A stretch of 48,176 nt of DNA, from NCBI RefSeq assembly GCF_022829545.1, contig NZ_JAKSYM010000363.1:1-48176 (forward strand), read 5' to 3'. This document shows, one piece after another, positions 24,485 through 32,351 of this stretch (the first letter of the stretch is position 1; each line of letters opens with the position of its first letter). The position numbers and the translations under genes were made by a program. The notes under the pieces were generated by a model, which was given only the letters and a program-made list of their open reading frames with translations, was not told the origin of the DNA and searched no databases. Source of the DNA: Methylobacterium sp. J-030 (GTDB lineage Bacteria; Pseudomonadota; Alphaproteobacteria; Rhizobiales; Beijerinckiaceae).

Positions 24485-25357
24485 TCAGAATTCCAGCGGC
24501 GGCTCGCGCAGGGCGTCGCTCTCCCGGGTGCAGGTGGCCTGATCGGGGGGGGCTCCGGCCCCGGCCATGGCGGCGTGGAGTTCGCTGCGGGCCTTCTCCA
24601 GGTCGGCCCGGAAGGCCGGATCGCCCATCAGGGCCGCGAACACCGACGTGCCGGTGAGGCGCCCCGCCGCCACGTCGCTGAGCCAGTGCACCCCGCACAC
24701 GATGCGGCTCTCGCCGTAGGCCCGCCCGCGCACCAGGATCGCGGTCGCCTTCTCGGGCACCAGGGCGGCCAGGATCAGCGCGTAGGCCCAACCCTGGGTG
24801 GCGTGGCCGGACGGGTAGCTGAAGCTGTCGGCGAGCGCCTGGGTACGCTGCACGCAGATCGGCGCGTCGTTGCCCACGAAGGGGCGCAGCCGCCGGTAAT
24901 GCACCTTCGGGGCCCGGGTAGCATGGGCGAGGTCGAGGCGGGCGCGCTCCAGCAGGTTGATCACCGCCGGCACCCGGGCCTGGTCGATCCGGGTTCCGAG
25001 CACGCAGGCGAAGTTCTCCAGCACCGCGGCGGCGCCCTCCGCCACGTCGTTGGCGGCGATCTCCCAGCGGGGGCTGCCCTTGAGGGCGCGGGTGTTGGCG
25101 AAGGCCGCCCGGTCGGCCCTGTCCAGGGGCGCGTCGTGGGCCGGCGGCGGCGGCAGGATGCGGACCGCGTCCGGCAGCGCCGCGTCGGCGAGGTAGGGCT
25201 TCACGGCCGGCCTGCCGGGCTTGAGCGTGTCGGCGCCGAGCGAGGGCGCGGCCGTGGGGGCAGGGCGGGGCGGATCCTCGGCCCAGGCCGGGATCGCGGT
25301 GGCGAGAAGGACCAGAAGCGTCAGGGTAGCGTTCGGCAGGGTCGAGGTGCGGGGCAT
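24485..25357 (-). CDS. Class A nonspecific acid phosphatase (PAP2 superfamily)
   Basis: Periplasmic phosphomonoesterase of 290 residues. The signal peptide LTLLVLLATAIPAWA ends at about residue 26. The three PAP2 motifs are complete: KVHYRRLRP (KX6RP), YPSGHAT (PSGH) and ESRIVCGVHWLSD (SRX5HX3D). Catalysis goes through the His of the last motif. PhoN-type enzymes strip phosphate from varied organic monoesters. The start is at 25357; upstream extension is not protein-like. A 183-bp divergent gap separates it from the nucleotidyltransferase gene. Confidence 0.93.
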   Translation of the reverse strand: MPRTSTLPNATLTLLVLLATAIPAWAEDPPRPAPTAAPSLGADTLKPGRPAVKPYLADAALPDAVRILPPPPAHDAPLDRADRAAFANTRALKGSPRWEIAANDVAEGAAAVLENFACVLGTRIDQARVPAVINLLERARLDLAHATRAPKVHYRRLRPFVGNDAPICVQRTQALADSFSYPSGHATQGWAYALILAALVPEKATAILVRGRAYGESRIVCGVHWLSDVAAGRLTGTSVFAALMGDPAFRADLEKARSELHAAMAGAGAPPDQATCTRESDALREPPLEF

Positions 25358-25540
25358 CGGATCCGTAGCTGGCTCAGATGAATCGGCGGGCCGCTCCCGC
25401 TGCCGGACGAACGGTTCGGCCGGCCGATTCAGTCCCTGCACAGGTGCCCGCCCCTGTCCAGGGGCGGGGTTTCCGCGGTTGACCCCGGCTCCGGGAGGCG
25501 CGAACCCTGCGCCGACCCGCTTTTACCGGCATCCGGCACG

Positions 25541-26104
25541 ATGGCTCGACCGCTCGACCGCGCCCGCCTCCTCGAAGCCTTCGAGGCCCTGGGCTCAGAC
25601 CTCGCCGATCACGGCCAGTTCGTCGAGCTCGCGATCTATGGCGGCGGGGCGCTGATGCTGCAATTCGCGTGGCGCCGGTCCACCGAGGATGTCGATGCCG
25701 TGGTGCGGACCGGCTACGACGAGGCCGCCCTCGCCCCGTCGGTCCGGCGCGTCGCCGAGCGGATGGGCTTCGAGCCGGACTGGCTCAACGATGCGGTCGG
25801 CATGTTCACGCCCCTCGACGAGGACGAGACTCTGTTCGCGCTGTCCGGCACCTATCCGACGGGCGGTACGCCCGGTCTCCGGACCGTCCTCGCGACACCG
25901 TCCTACCTCCTCGCGATGAAGCTCCATGCCCTCGAAAGCCTCGACCGGGGCGACCGGGACCTGAACGATGCCCGAGCCTTGGCGGTGCATCTGAACATCG
26001 GCGACGTGGCGACCCTCGAACGCCACTACCGCGCGATCTACGGCGAGGCGCCGCCGCCGGGGGCGCGGGCCCGCTTCCAAAGCGTCGTCGAGGCGGCCCC
26101 GTGA
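25541..26104 (+). CDS. Nucleotidyltransferase-fold protein (DUF6036-like)
   Basis: 187 residues with a minimal nucleotidyltransferase core: AIYGGGALMLQFAWRRSTED then VDAVV, giving the GGG...DxD pattern (hG[GS]...Dh[DE]) around residues 31-52. LATPSYLLAMKLHALESLDR is the helix typical of DUF6036/AbiEii-like families, with DLNDARAL after it. Proteins of this fold include toxins and antitoxin-like partners. Its stop overlaps the GTG of the next gene (GTGA, 26101-26104), so the two are coupled. The function is unknown, and a toxin-antitoxin or defence role is inference. Confidence 0.78.
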   Translation: MARPLDRARLLEAFEALGSDLADHGQFVELAIYGGGALMLQFAWRRSTEDVDAVVRTGYDEAALAPSVRRVAERMGFEPDWLNDAVGMFTPLDEDETLFALSGTYPTGGTPGLRTVLATPSYLLAMKLHALESLDRGDRDLNDARALAVHLNIGDVATLERHYRAIYGEAPPPGARARFQSVVEAAP

Positions 26105-26541
26105 GGCCCCGCAGCCTGTCCGCCGTCGTCGCGCGTGCGCGCCTCGACGGCGACTGGGAGCACCACCTGCGCGACTTCCTCGATGCCTTCTACGCGGCCG
26201 ACGGCGACGGGGCCCGGCAGGCCGCCTTCATCGCGGAGGAACCCGGCCGGCTCGGGCTGCCGGAGGCCGACGCCTTCCTGGGGGGGGTCGGCGAGCATCT
26301 GGCCCGGCGCTGGGGCCTGCCGATCCCCGGCTGGGTCCGCGCCGGAGACCGCTATCTGACGAAAGCCCTGTTCGTTCCGGATGAGCGAGCGCTGCGGGGC
26401 TACCTGATCTGCGTCAGCCCCGTGGCGTTCCGGGCGCGGCTGATCTTCACGGGGCCCGACCCGCTCCAGCGCGCCCGGTTCCCCTATCGTCGCGGCGTGA
26501 TCACGATGCCGCCCGAACATCCCCCGGGCGCCCTGCCCTGA
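26101..26541 (+). CDS. Unknown protein coupled to the nucleotidyltransferase gene
   Basis: 146 residues from a GTG start that overlaps the preceding stop. It begins RPRSLSAVVARARLDGDWEH, is acidic and helical at first (FLDAFYAADGDGARQAAF), then has a second part, GWVRAGDRYLTKALFVPD and RGYLICVSPVAFRARLIFTG. No signal peptide or membrane segment is seen. I do not recognise a family. The tight overlap suggests a stable two-gene unit whose products act together. Confidence 0.68.
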   Translation: MRPRSLSAVVARARLDGDWEHHLRDFLDAFYAADGDGARQAAFIAEEPGRLGLPEADAFLGGVGEHLARRWGLPIPGWVRAGDRYLTKALFVPDERALRGYLICVSPVAFRARLIFTGPDPLQRARFPYRRGVITMPPEHPPGALP

Positions 26542-26547
26542 GGATCC

Positions 26548-27402
26548 TCAGGCCGCCCGGATCGCGGCCGCCACGGCGTCCGGATGCTCCTCGTGCGGGC
26601 TGAGCGCCCCCGGGATCGCGGCGCCCGTCACCCGGCCGGAGGCGATCAGCGCGTCCATCTCGGCGCCCGAGCGGCGCGGGGCGCCGTCCGGGCGCAGGAC
26701 CAGGACCGGCGGCAGATCGCCCGAGAACAGGTCCAGAAACTCCGCGCGGCTCGCCGCCGGGTCAAGGCCACCGGTGACGAAGGCGGCGGTGCCGAACCGG
26801 CCGTTGCGCTGGCGGGTGATGGCGTGCTTGTCGCGGATCAGGGCCGGGGTCACCCGGGCGGGATCGGCGTAGACATGGGCGCGCAGCATCCGGCCGATGA
26901 TCGGCGGGCTGATGTTGATCCGGTAGAGCGCCTCGCCGAGGAGCGGCGCCTCCACGGCCCGGCGGATCCGCGGGAACCAGTGGGCGCGGCCCGGCATCGC
27001 GGTGGGCAGCGGCCCCCGCCAGGTCGGCGCCACCAGCACCAGCCGGTCGAAGGTTTTGGGGTGACGCCGTGCCGCCGCGACCAGATAGCCGGCGGCGTGG
27101 CCGGCCGCGACCCCGATTGCGTAGGGCCCCGGGGCGGCGTCGAGCAGCGCGTCCAGGAAGGCGTGGAAGGTTTTTGGGGCCAGCGGCACCCGCGCCCGCG
27201 CCCGGGCGCCGAAACCCGGCCAGTCGGGGATGCGGCAGCGATAGTCGGCGCCGAGCGCGCCGGCGAGGTCCCGCATCTCGGCGCGTGCCGAGATGGTCGA
27301 CAGGGCCGGCAACAGCAGCGCCTCCGGCCCCTGCCCGATCACCGCGCAGGGCGTCGGCACCGGCCGGCCCGCCACCGTGAGGTTCAGCGCCTGCGTATCC
27401 AT
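26548..27402 (-). CDS. Alpha/beta hydrolase-fold protein without the nucleophilic serine
   Basis: 284 residues from the ATG at 27402. The fold is clear: the oxyanion-side strand AVIGQGPEALLLPALSTISA, RCRIPDWPGFGAR, the nucleophile elbow, cap helices, VLVLRPDGAPRRSG, and a C-terminal SPHEEHPDAVAAAI that supplies the His. The elbow, normally GxSxG, reads GVAAGHAAGY: the Ser position is Ala (codon GCG, one base from TCG). It may therefore be non-catalytic, or use another residue. Its stop faces the stop of the unknown partner gene, 6 bp apart. Confidence 0.75.
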   Translation of the reverse strand: MDTQALNLTVAGRPVPTPCAVIGQGPEALLLPALSTISARAEMRDLAGALGADYRCRIPDWPGFGARARARVPLAPKTFHAFLDALLDAAPGPYAIGVAAGHAAGYLVAAARRHPKTFDRLVLVAPTWRGPLPTAMPGRAHWFPRIRRAVEAPLLGEALYRINISPPIIGRMLRAHVYADPARVTPALIRDKHAITRQRNGRFGTAAFVTGGLDPAASRAEFLDLFSGDLPPVLVLRPDGAPRRSGAEMDALIASGRVTGAAIPGALSPHEEHPDAVAAAIRAA

Positions 27403-27423
27403 CCGGCAATCCACCCGATCGGG

Positions 27424-27476
27424 GATCCCGAAGGGCCGCGCCCTTCGGTGGGTTGCCAGGGCAAAGCCCTGGCGTA
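27424..27476. repeat. Short palindromic element related to family B
   Basis: GATCCCGAAGGGCCGCGCCC then TTCGG forms one hairpin (CCGAAGGGC/GCCCTTCGG) and GCCAGGGCAAAGCCCTGGC a second. The pattern resembles half of family B. It lies in the 79-bp gap between dapD and the hydrolase gene and could terminate dapD transcripts. Confidence 0.65.
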
Positions 27477-27481
27477 CGGGC

Positions 27482-28357
27482 CTACGTGCGCAGCAGCTCG
27501 TTGATCGCGGTCTTCGACCGGGTGCCGGCATCGACGCGCTTGACGATCACCGCGCAGTACAGGCCGGGACCGGGCGAGCCGTCCGGCAGGGCCTTGCCGG
27601 GCATCGTGCCCGAGACCACCACCGAGTAGGGCGGCACGCGGCCATACATCACCTCGCCGGTGGTGCGGTCCACGATCTTGGTGGAGGCGCCGATATAGAC
27701 GCCCATCGACAGGACGCTGCCCTGACCGACGATCACGCCCTCGGCCACCTCGGCGCGGGCGCCGATGAAGCAATCGTCCTCGATGATCACCGGGTTGGCC
27801 TGGAGCGGCTCCAGCACGCCCGCGATGCCGGCGCCGCCGGAGATGTGGCAGTTCTTCCCCACCTGCGCGCAGGAGCCGATCGTCACCCAGGTGTCGACCA
27901 TGGTGCCCTCGCCGACATGGGCGCCGAGATTGACGAAGCTCGGCATCAGCACGGCGCCCGGCGCGATGTAGGCGCCGCGGCGCACGAAGCAGCCCGGCAC
28001 GGCGCGCAGGCCCGCGGCGCGGAACTCGGCCTCGCCCCAGCCGGCGAATTTAGAGGCGACCTTGTCCCACCAGGGGGCGCCGCCGGGGCCGCCCTCGATG
28101 GTCGCCATGTCGTTGAGGCGGAAGGAGAGCAGCACCGCCTTCTTGAGCCACTGATTGACCACCCAATCGGCGTTGCCGCTCTTCTCGGCGACCCGGGCCT
28201 TGCCGGAATCGAGCAAGTCGAGGGCCGCCTCCACGGCCTCGCGCACCGCGCCCTTCGTGGCGGTCGAGACGCTGGCGCGGTCCTCCCAGGCGGCTTCGAT
28301 GGTCTGGGCAAGATCGGAATGGGCGTGCGCGGAAAGGGGTTTGCCGGCCTGGGACAT
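27482..28357 (-). CDS. dapD: 2,3,4,5-tetrahydropyridine-2,6-dicarboxylate N-succinyltransferase
   Basis: Succinyl-CoA-dependent step of lysine/diaminopimelate synthesis, needed for peptidoglycan; cytoplasmic, 291 residues. The N-terminal helical domain holds FRLNDMATIEGGPGGAPWWD. The C-terminal left-handed beta helix holds hexapeptide repeats and PGAVLMPSFVNLGAHVGEGT, MVDTWVTIGSCAQVGKNCHI and FIGARAEVAEGVIVG, all DapD hallmarks. The start at 28357 (MSQAGKPLSAHAHSDL) is a few residues longer than in many relatives. Confidence 0.97.
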   Translation of the reverse strand: MSQAGKPLSAHAHSDLAQTIEAAWEDRASVSTATKGAVREAVEAALDLLDSGKARVAEKSGNADWVVNQWLKKAVLLSFRLNDMATIEGGPGGAPWWDKVASKFAGWGEAEFRAAGLRAVPGCFVRRGAYIAPGAVLMPSFVNLGAHVGEGTMVDTWVTIGSCAQVGKNCHISGGAGIAGVLEPLQANPVIIEDDCFIGARAEVAEGVIVGQGSVLSMGVYIGASTKIVDRTTGEVMYGRVPPYSVVVSGTMPGKALPDGSPGPGLYCAVIVKRVDAGTRSKTAINELLRT

Positions 28358-28480
28358 GAAGGTCGAGAACTCTCGTGGCGGGAGCCCGTGCTTACAAGCG
28401 GGGCTCGGGGCTGTCACCTGAGGGGGGCGCCATGGCGGGGGTTCCACGCCCGGTCGAGGACCACGGCAGCCCGGTCGGGC

Positions 28481-28933
28481 TCACTCCACCGCGAGCAGCC
28501 CCCGCACCCGGTCGAGATCGGTCACGAAGGCCGCGAGGTCCTCAGCCAGCTCGGCATGGACGGCCTCGGCCGCCTCCGGGAATTCCTCCAGCACGCGCCG
28601 CATCAGCGTCGGGGTGATCCGCAGGACCGCGGCGGCGCCCTCGGCGCGGGCCTCGGTCGGGCGCGTGCCGCGCACGAACAGCGCGAGCTGGCCGATCACC
28701 GCCGACCGCCCGGCCCGCACCGGCTCGGACCGGCCGTGGCGCGGGATCAGCCGGATCGTGCCGGACATCACCACGAAACCCCCGTCGGCCGGCTCGTCGC
28801 GGGAAAACAGCAGGTCGCCGTCGGCGAGTTCGCGGCGCTCGGCCGCGAAGGTGAGCAGGCGCAGGGCATCGCGGTCGAGGAAGCCGAACACCGGCGCGGC
28901 GGCGAGGATCGCGATGTCGTCGTCGAGCCCCAA
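28481..28933 (-). CDS. Single-domain cyclic-nucleotide-binding protein
   Basis: 150 residues, essentially one Crp-type cNMP-binding beta roll with a terminal helix (FPEAAEAVHAELAEDLAAFV). FLDRDALRLLTFAAERRELA leads into DGDLLFSRDEPADGGFVVMS and the phosphate-cassette region SAVIGQLALFVRGTRPTEAR. There is no helix-turn-helix, so it is not a Crp transcription factor. The start is TTG at 28933 with GAGG 8 nt upstream; no ATG in frame serves. It follows the response regulator gene by about 65 bp on the same strand. Confidence 0.8.
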   Translation of the reverse strand: MGLDDDIAILAAAPVFGFLDRDALRLLTFAAERRELADGDLLFSRDEPADGGFVVMSGTIRLIPRHGRSEPVRAGRSAVIGQLALFVRGTRPTEARAEGAAAVLRITPTLMRRVLEEFPEAAEAVHAELAEDLAAFVTDLDRVRGLLAVE

Positions 28934-28998
28934 AGAACCGCCTCATCAACCCTGTCGATTGGGATCGCAGGATCGATTACACGCAAAAAGGCAAATAG

Positions 28999-29685
28999 TC
29001 AGGGCAGCAATTTATATCCACCGCCCTCCGTCACCAGGATCGCGGCGGTCGCGGGATTGGGCTCGATCTTCTGGCGCAGCCGGTAGATGTGCGTCTCCAG
29101 CGTGTGGGTGGTGACGTGGGCGTTGTAGCCCCAGACCTCGGCGAGCAGCGTGTCGCGGTTCACCACGGCCCTACCGGCCCGGTAGAGGAAGCGCAGGATC
29201 GCGGTCTCCTTCTCGGTGAGCTTGAGCTTCGAGCCGCGCTCGCCGACCAGCAGCTTGGCGCCGGGCCGGAACGTGTAGGGGCCGATCTGGAACACCGCGT
29301 CCTCGGAGGCCTCGTGGCTGCGCAGGTGGGCGCGGATCCGGGCCAGCAGGATGCCGAACTTGAACGGCTTGGTGACGTAGTCGTTGGCGCCGGCCTCCAG
29401 CCCCTCGACGTGGTCGGCCTCGGAATCCTGGGCGGTCAGCATGATCACCGGCCCGCGGAAGCCGCCGGCGCGCATCCGGCGCACGGCCTCGCGCCCGTCG
29501 AGGTCGGGCAGGCCGACATCCATCACGGCGAGGTCGATGCGCTCCGCGGCCACCCGCCGGATCGCGTCCGCGGCGTTCGCCTCGGTGAAGACCGAGAACG
29601 CGTCGCACAGGTCGAGCTGCTCGGTGAGGGTGTCGCGCAGGATCGCGTCGTCGTCGCAGATCAGCAGGCGGTAGGCATTCGGCAT
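28999..29685 (-). CDS. OmpR-family response regulator
   Basis: Two-domain transcription factor of 228 residues. The receiver domain has the acidic pair CDDDA (~10-13), phospho-acceptor Asp56 in VMDVGLPDLDG, LTAQD and the switch Lys in VTKPFKF. The winged helix follows (LTEKETAILRFLYRAGRAVV, VTTHTLETHIYRLRQKIEPN, EGGGYKL). No histidine kinase gene is in the window, so it is an orphan here. It diverges from the L,D-transpeptidase gene, which could be a target. Confidence 0.93.
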   Translation of the reverse strand: MPNAYRLLICDDDAILRDTLTEQLDLCDAFSVFTEANAADAIRRVAAERIDLAVMDVGLPDLDGREAVRRMRAGGFRGPVIMLTAQDSEADHVEGLEAGANDYVTKPFKFGILLARIRAHLRSHEASEDAVFQIGPYTFRPGAKLLVGERGSKLKLTEKETAILRFLYRAGRAVVNRDTLLAEVWGYNAHVTTHTLETHIYRLRQKIEPNPATAAILVTEGGGYKLLP

Positions 29686-29975
29686 CGTCCGGGTCCCAGG
29701 ACAGGCCGCCGGCGGGGGAGGGCGATCCTCCCGGGGGGCAGCACGCGATCACTAACGGTTCTCGGCAGGATCGCGGCGATTCTGCGGAGGCTTCGGTTTC
29801 CGCACCATTGCGCCGCCGCGGCGGAGGACGCCCCGGCGAACGGGATTGCTGCGGTGGCCGGACCGCCGGGCTGGACTCCGAAGGGGCCCACCCGCGCTGG
29901 CGAGGGACCGATCTCCTCCCGAGTCCCGGCTGGCATTCCGGGTTCCGGCCAAGGATAGGGCATCCTTTGTGGCCG

Positions 29976-29998
29976 GAAATTGCCTTGTGCGCAATTTT
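29976..29998. promoter_or_regulatory. Inverted repeat in the regulator/L,D-transpeptidase divergent gap
   Basis: GAAATTGC (29976-29983) and GCAATTTT (29991-29998) form arms with a 7-nt spacer, in a locally AT-rich part of the 389-bp divergent gap. This is a plausible operator, possibly for the response regulator. The rest of the gap shows no gene. Confidence 0.4.
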
Positions 29999-30074
29999 CA
30001 TCCGTCCGACTGCGGATATCGGGCATAAGCCGCGCCGGCTGGACCCGGCCGGGGGCGTCGAGGGGAGGGCGGAT

Positions 30075-30644
30075 ATGCGGCGGCGGGCGAAGGGACAGGC
30101 CGATGACGGCGTGCGGGTGACGCTGCGCGAGATCCGCGTGCGGGCCCTGGTCGGCGACCGGTGCCGGGGCCAGTTGCTGGTCGGGCGGGCGGTGATCCCT
30201 TGTGCCCTCGGCTCCGGCGGTCTCGTGGTCGACAAGCGCGAGGGCGACGGCGGCTCGCCCCGCGGGCGGTTCCGGCTGCGCGGGGGCGCCTACCGGCCCG
30301 ACCGCCTCGGCCTCCGCCCGCGCACGGCGCTGCCGCTCCGGGCGACGCGCCCCGGCGACGGCTGGTGCGACGATCGCCGGGACCGCCGCTACAATCGCCC
30401 GCTCCGCCTGCCGGCGCCCGGCGTCAGCGCCGAATCCCTGTGGCGGGACGACGGGCTCTACGACGTGGTGATCGACCTCGACTACAACCGGGGACCGATC
30501 CGGAAGGGGCGGGGCTCGGCGATTTTCCTGCACCTCGCCCGGGCCGGCTACCGTCCCACCGAGGGCTGCGTCGCCCTCGCCCGGGCCGACCTGCTGCGGC
30601 TGCTGCGGCGGCTCGGGCCGCGGACGCATCTGCGGATCGGGTGA
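30075..30644 (+). CDS. L,D-transpeptidase (YkuD) family protein
   Basis: 189 residues with a YkuD catalytic domain, which forms 3-3 peptidoglycan cross-links or attaches proteins to peptidoglycan. His153 (IFLHLAR) and the Cys box PTEGCVAL (Cys165) match HXnS/THGC, with Glu replacing the usual His before Gly-Cys. PRGRFRLRGGAYRPDRLGL is the substrate-side segment. No signal peptide is visible from the start at 30075, which has a strong AGGGGAGGG ribosome site; export is therefore unclear. Confidence 0.85.
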   Translation: MRRRAKGQADDGVRVTLREIRVRALVGDRCRGQLLVGRAVIPCALGSGGLVVDKREGDGGSPRGRFRLRGGAYRPDRLGLRPRTALPLRATRPGDGWCDDRRDRRYNRPLRLPAPGVSAESLWRDDGLYDVVIDLDYNRGPIRKGRGSAIFLHLARAGYRPTEGCVALARADLLRLLRRLGPRTHLRIG

Positions 30645-30780
30645 GGGCGGTTCTCAGAGAGCGGCGGGGTCGAACACAGCCGGTCTGCCTCCGGGTGAGA
30701 CCTGCGCCGAACCCGTCGTCCGGCCTGGATCGGATGCGGCGGAGGCACCCAAATCCGAAACTGCTGGAGGTGAAGTTCAA

Positions 30781-31356
30781 TTATCTTGGGAGTAATCCCG
30801 TTTTTTGGTAACTTTCGATCAAATTGTCGAACAACTTTACGTCCGAACGACTTCGAGCGATGATCTGCGCCCCGGCGACAGCCGCATAGATGGCGCGGGC
30901 CCGCAGCTCACCCTCGGCTCGCGAGGCGCGTTTGGCGGCGACCAACTGGTCGCAGAGCCAAGCGGTGTTCACGTCGGCGAACGTTTGCACCTCCTTCAGC
31001 ACCGGCTCGGGCAACGCGTCATGCTCCGTCGCCATGAAGCTGCTCAGGCACATGCGATTGTCGCGCTCCAGGGACAGCCGGAAGAGGCTCGGGTATCGCT
31101 GCAACGCTTCTGTCGGGCTTCCGGCATTCGTCGAAATGGCTTCGAGATCGCGGGCGATGTCTTCCCAGTAGCGCCGTGCGACCGCCTCGCCGAGGAGAGC
31201 CTTCGTCGCGAAGTGGTAGGTGATGCTGGCGGCCTTGATGCCGACGGTCTCGGCGAGGTCGCGGAAGTTGAGGCCGCCGTAGCCAGCGGCCATCGCCGCC
31301 TCCCTGGCGGCCACGAGGATCGCCTCTCGCACATTCCCCTTCGCCGTCGCTGCCAT
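30781..31356 (-). CDS. TetR-family transcriptional regulator
   Basis: Repressor-type protein of 191 residues. The N-terminal helix-turn-helix is NFRDLAETVGIKAASITYHF (~30-49), with the typical TYHF/YYHF recognition end. The helical ligand domain (SLFRLSLERDNRMCLSSF; ATEHDALPEPVLKEV) contains few Cys. It is divergent from the glutathione transferase gene across a 114-bp gap with two matching operator-like repeats, so it very probably controls both itself and that gene. Confidence 0.92.
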   Translation of the reverse strand: MAATAKGNVREAILVAAREAAMAAGYGGLNFRDLAETVGIKAASITYHFATKALLGEAVARRYWEDIARDLEAISTNAGSPTEALQRYPSLFRLSLERDNRMCLSSFMATEHDALPEPVLKEVQTFADVNTAWLCDQLVAAKRASRAEGELRARAIYAAVAGAQIIARSRSDVKLFDNLIESYQKTGLLPR

Positions 31357-31367
31357 CTCCGACCTCC

Positions 31368-31389
31368 ACCTGTCATATGGCAGACAGGT
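31368..31389. promoter_or_regulatory. TetR operator candidate 1
   Basis: ACCTGTC-N8-GACAGGT, a perfect 7-bp inverted repeat. The 18-bp centre CTGTCATATGGCAGACAG matches the second site at 16 of 18 positions. It lies just outside the tetR start codon (ATG ends at 31356). Confidence 0.8.
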
Positions 31390-31424
31390 GTTGACGGTAC
31401 AAGATCGGAGTCATAGCCTACAGC

Positions 31425-31442
31425 CTGTCATCTGACAGACAG
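31425..31442. promoter_or_regulatory. TetR operator candidate 2
   Basis: CTGTCATCTGACAGACAG has the same CTGTC-N8-GACAG layout as the first site, plus an inner CTGTCA-TC-TGACAG palindrome. It ends 28 bp before the GST start codon. A TTGACG at 31391-31396 could be the -35 box of the GST promoter, placing this site over or just after the -10 region. Confidence 0.8.
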
Positions 31443-31470
31443 ATCACGGCACGCGAAAAGCGAGACGACG

Positions 31471-32169
31471 ATGTCCGACAAGCTGAAGCTTTTCACCTCA
31501 CCCTCGGCCTTTCCCAACCCGCAGCGCCTGCGCATCTTCCTGCACGAGAAGGGCATCGCCGATCGCTTCGACGAGACGATCTACGACATGTCGCCGGTCG
31601 GCGAGCAGCGGGGTTGGAAGCACCTGAAGATGAACGCCTGGGGCGAGACGCCGACCCTCGCCCTCGCCGATGGTTCTTACCTCAGCGAGACCTCGGCCAT
31701 CGCCCGCTACCTCGACGACACGTTCGAAGGCCGCAAGATCATGGGGGCGACGGCGCATGAGCGCGGTCTGGATCAGATGTGGGACAGCCGGGTGTGGGTG
31801 CACATCCTCTACCCCATCGTCACGGCCTTCCACGTCCTGCACCAGGGATTGGGCCCGAAGCTCGAACTGACCAGCAACCCGGCCTGGGGCGAGCATTCGC
31901 GCAAGGTGGCCCTGGCGCATGCCGGTCTCGTCGACCGGCATCTCGCGGATGGCCGCGCGTGGCTGCTGGGCGGCGAGCAGCCGACATTCTCCGACATCAC
32001 GTTGGCGACGGCGATTGCGTTCTCCAAGTTCCCCGTCAACGCCACCCCGCTCGACGAGCGGTTCGAACATCTCGATGGCTTCTGGCGGCGCTGGCAGGCT
32101 CGACCGGCCTTCATCGCCGCGTATGCCGACCGGAGCAGCGGTGTGCCGGAGATCGACAATCGCCCCTGA
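31471..32169 (+). CDS. Glutathione S-transferase family protein
   Basis: 232 residues. The N-terminal thioredoxin-like domain has TSPSAFPNPQRLRIFLHEKG, the loop NAWGETPTLAL (cis-Pro region) and SYLSETSAIARYLDDTF (Ser-Glu binding the gamma-Glu of glutathione). The all-helical C-terminal domain has FSDITLATAIAFSKF, the usual hydrophobic staple. The catalytic Ser/Tyr/Cys near the N-terminus is not obvious by eye. It is transcribed away from its tetR regulator and probably induced by a substrate the regulator senses. Confidence 0.92.
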   Translation: MSDKLKLFTSPSAFPNPQRLRIFLHEKGIADRFDETIYDMSPVGEQRGWKHLKMNAWGETPTLALADGSYLSETSAIARYLDDTFEGRKIMGATAHERGLDQMWDSRVWVHILYPIVTAFHVLHQGLGPKLELTSNPAWGEHSRKVALAHAGLVDRHLADGRAWLLGGEQPTFSDITLATAIAFSKFPVNATPLDERFEHLDGFWRRWQARPAFIAAYADRSSGVPEIDNRP

Positions 32170-32351
32170 GCGTTCAGCGGCCGGGCTTGGCAACCGTCCG
32201 GCCGCACGATCGCCTTCACCGCCTCTGCGCGGCGATCTGCGCTGGCGGCTTCGGGGATGCGACGGCGACGGGCCCTACGACTGGCCGGGTCGAACCCGGC
32301 CATGGCGGGCCACGCCGATCGCGTCCGATCCCTGAAGCCCGGCACACACCC

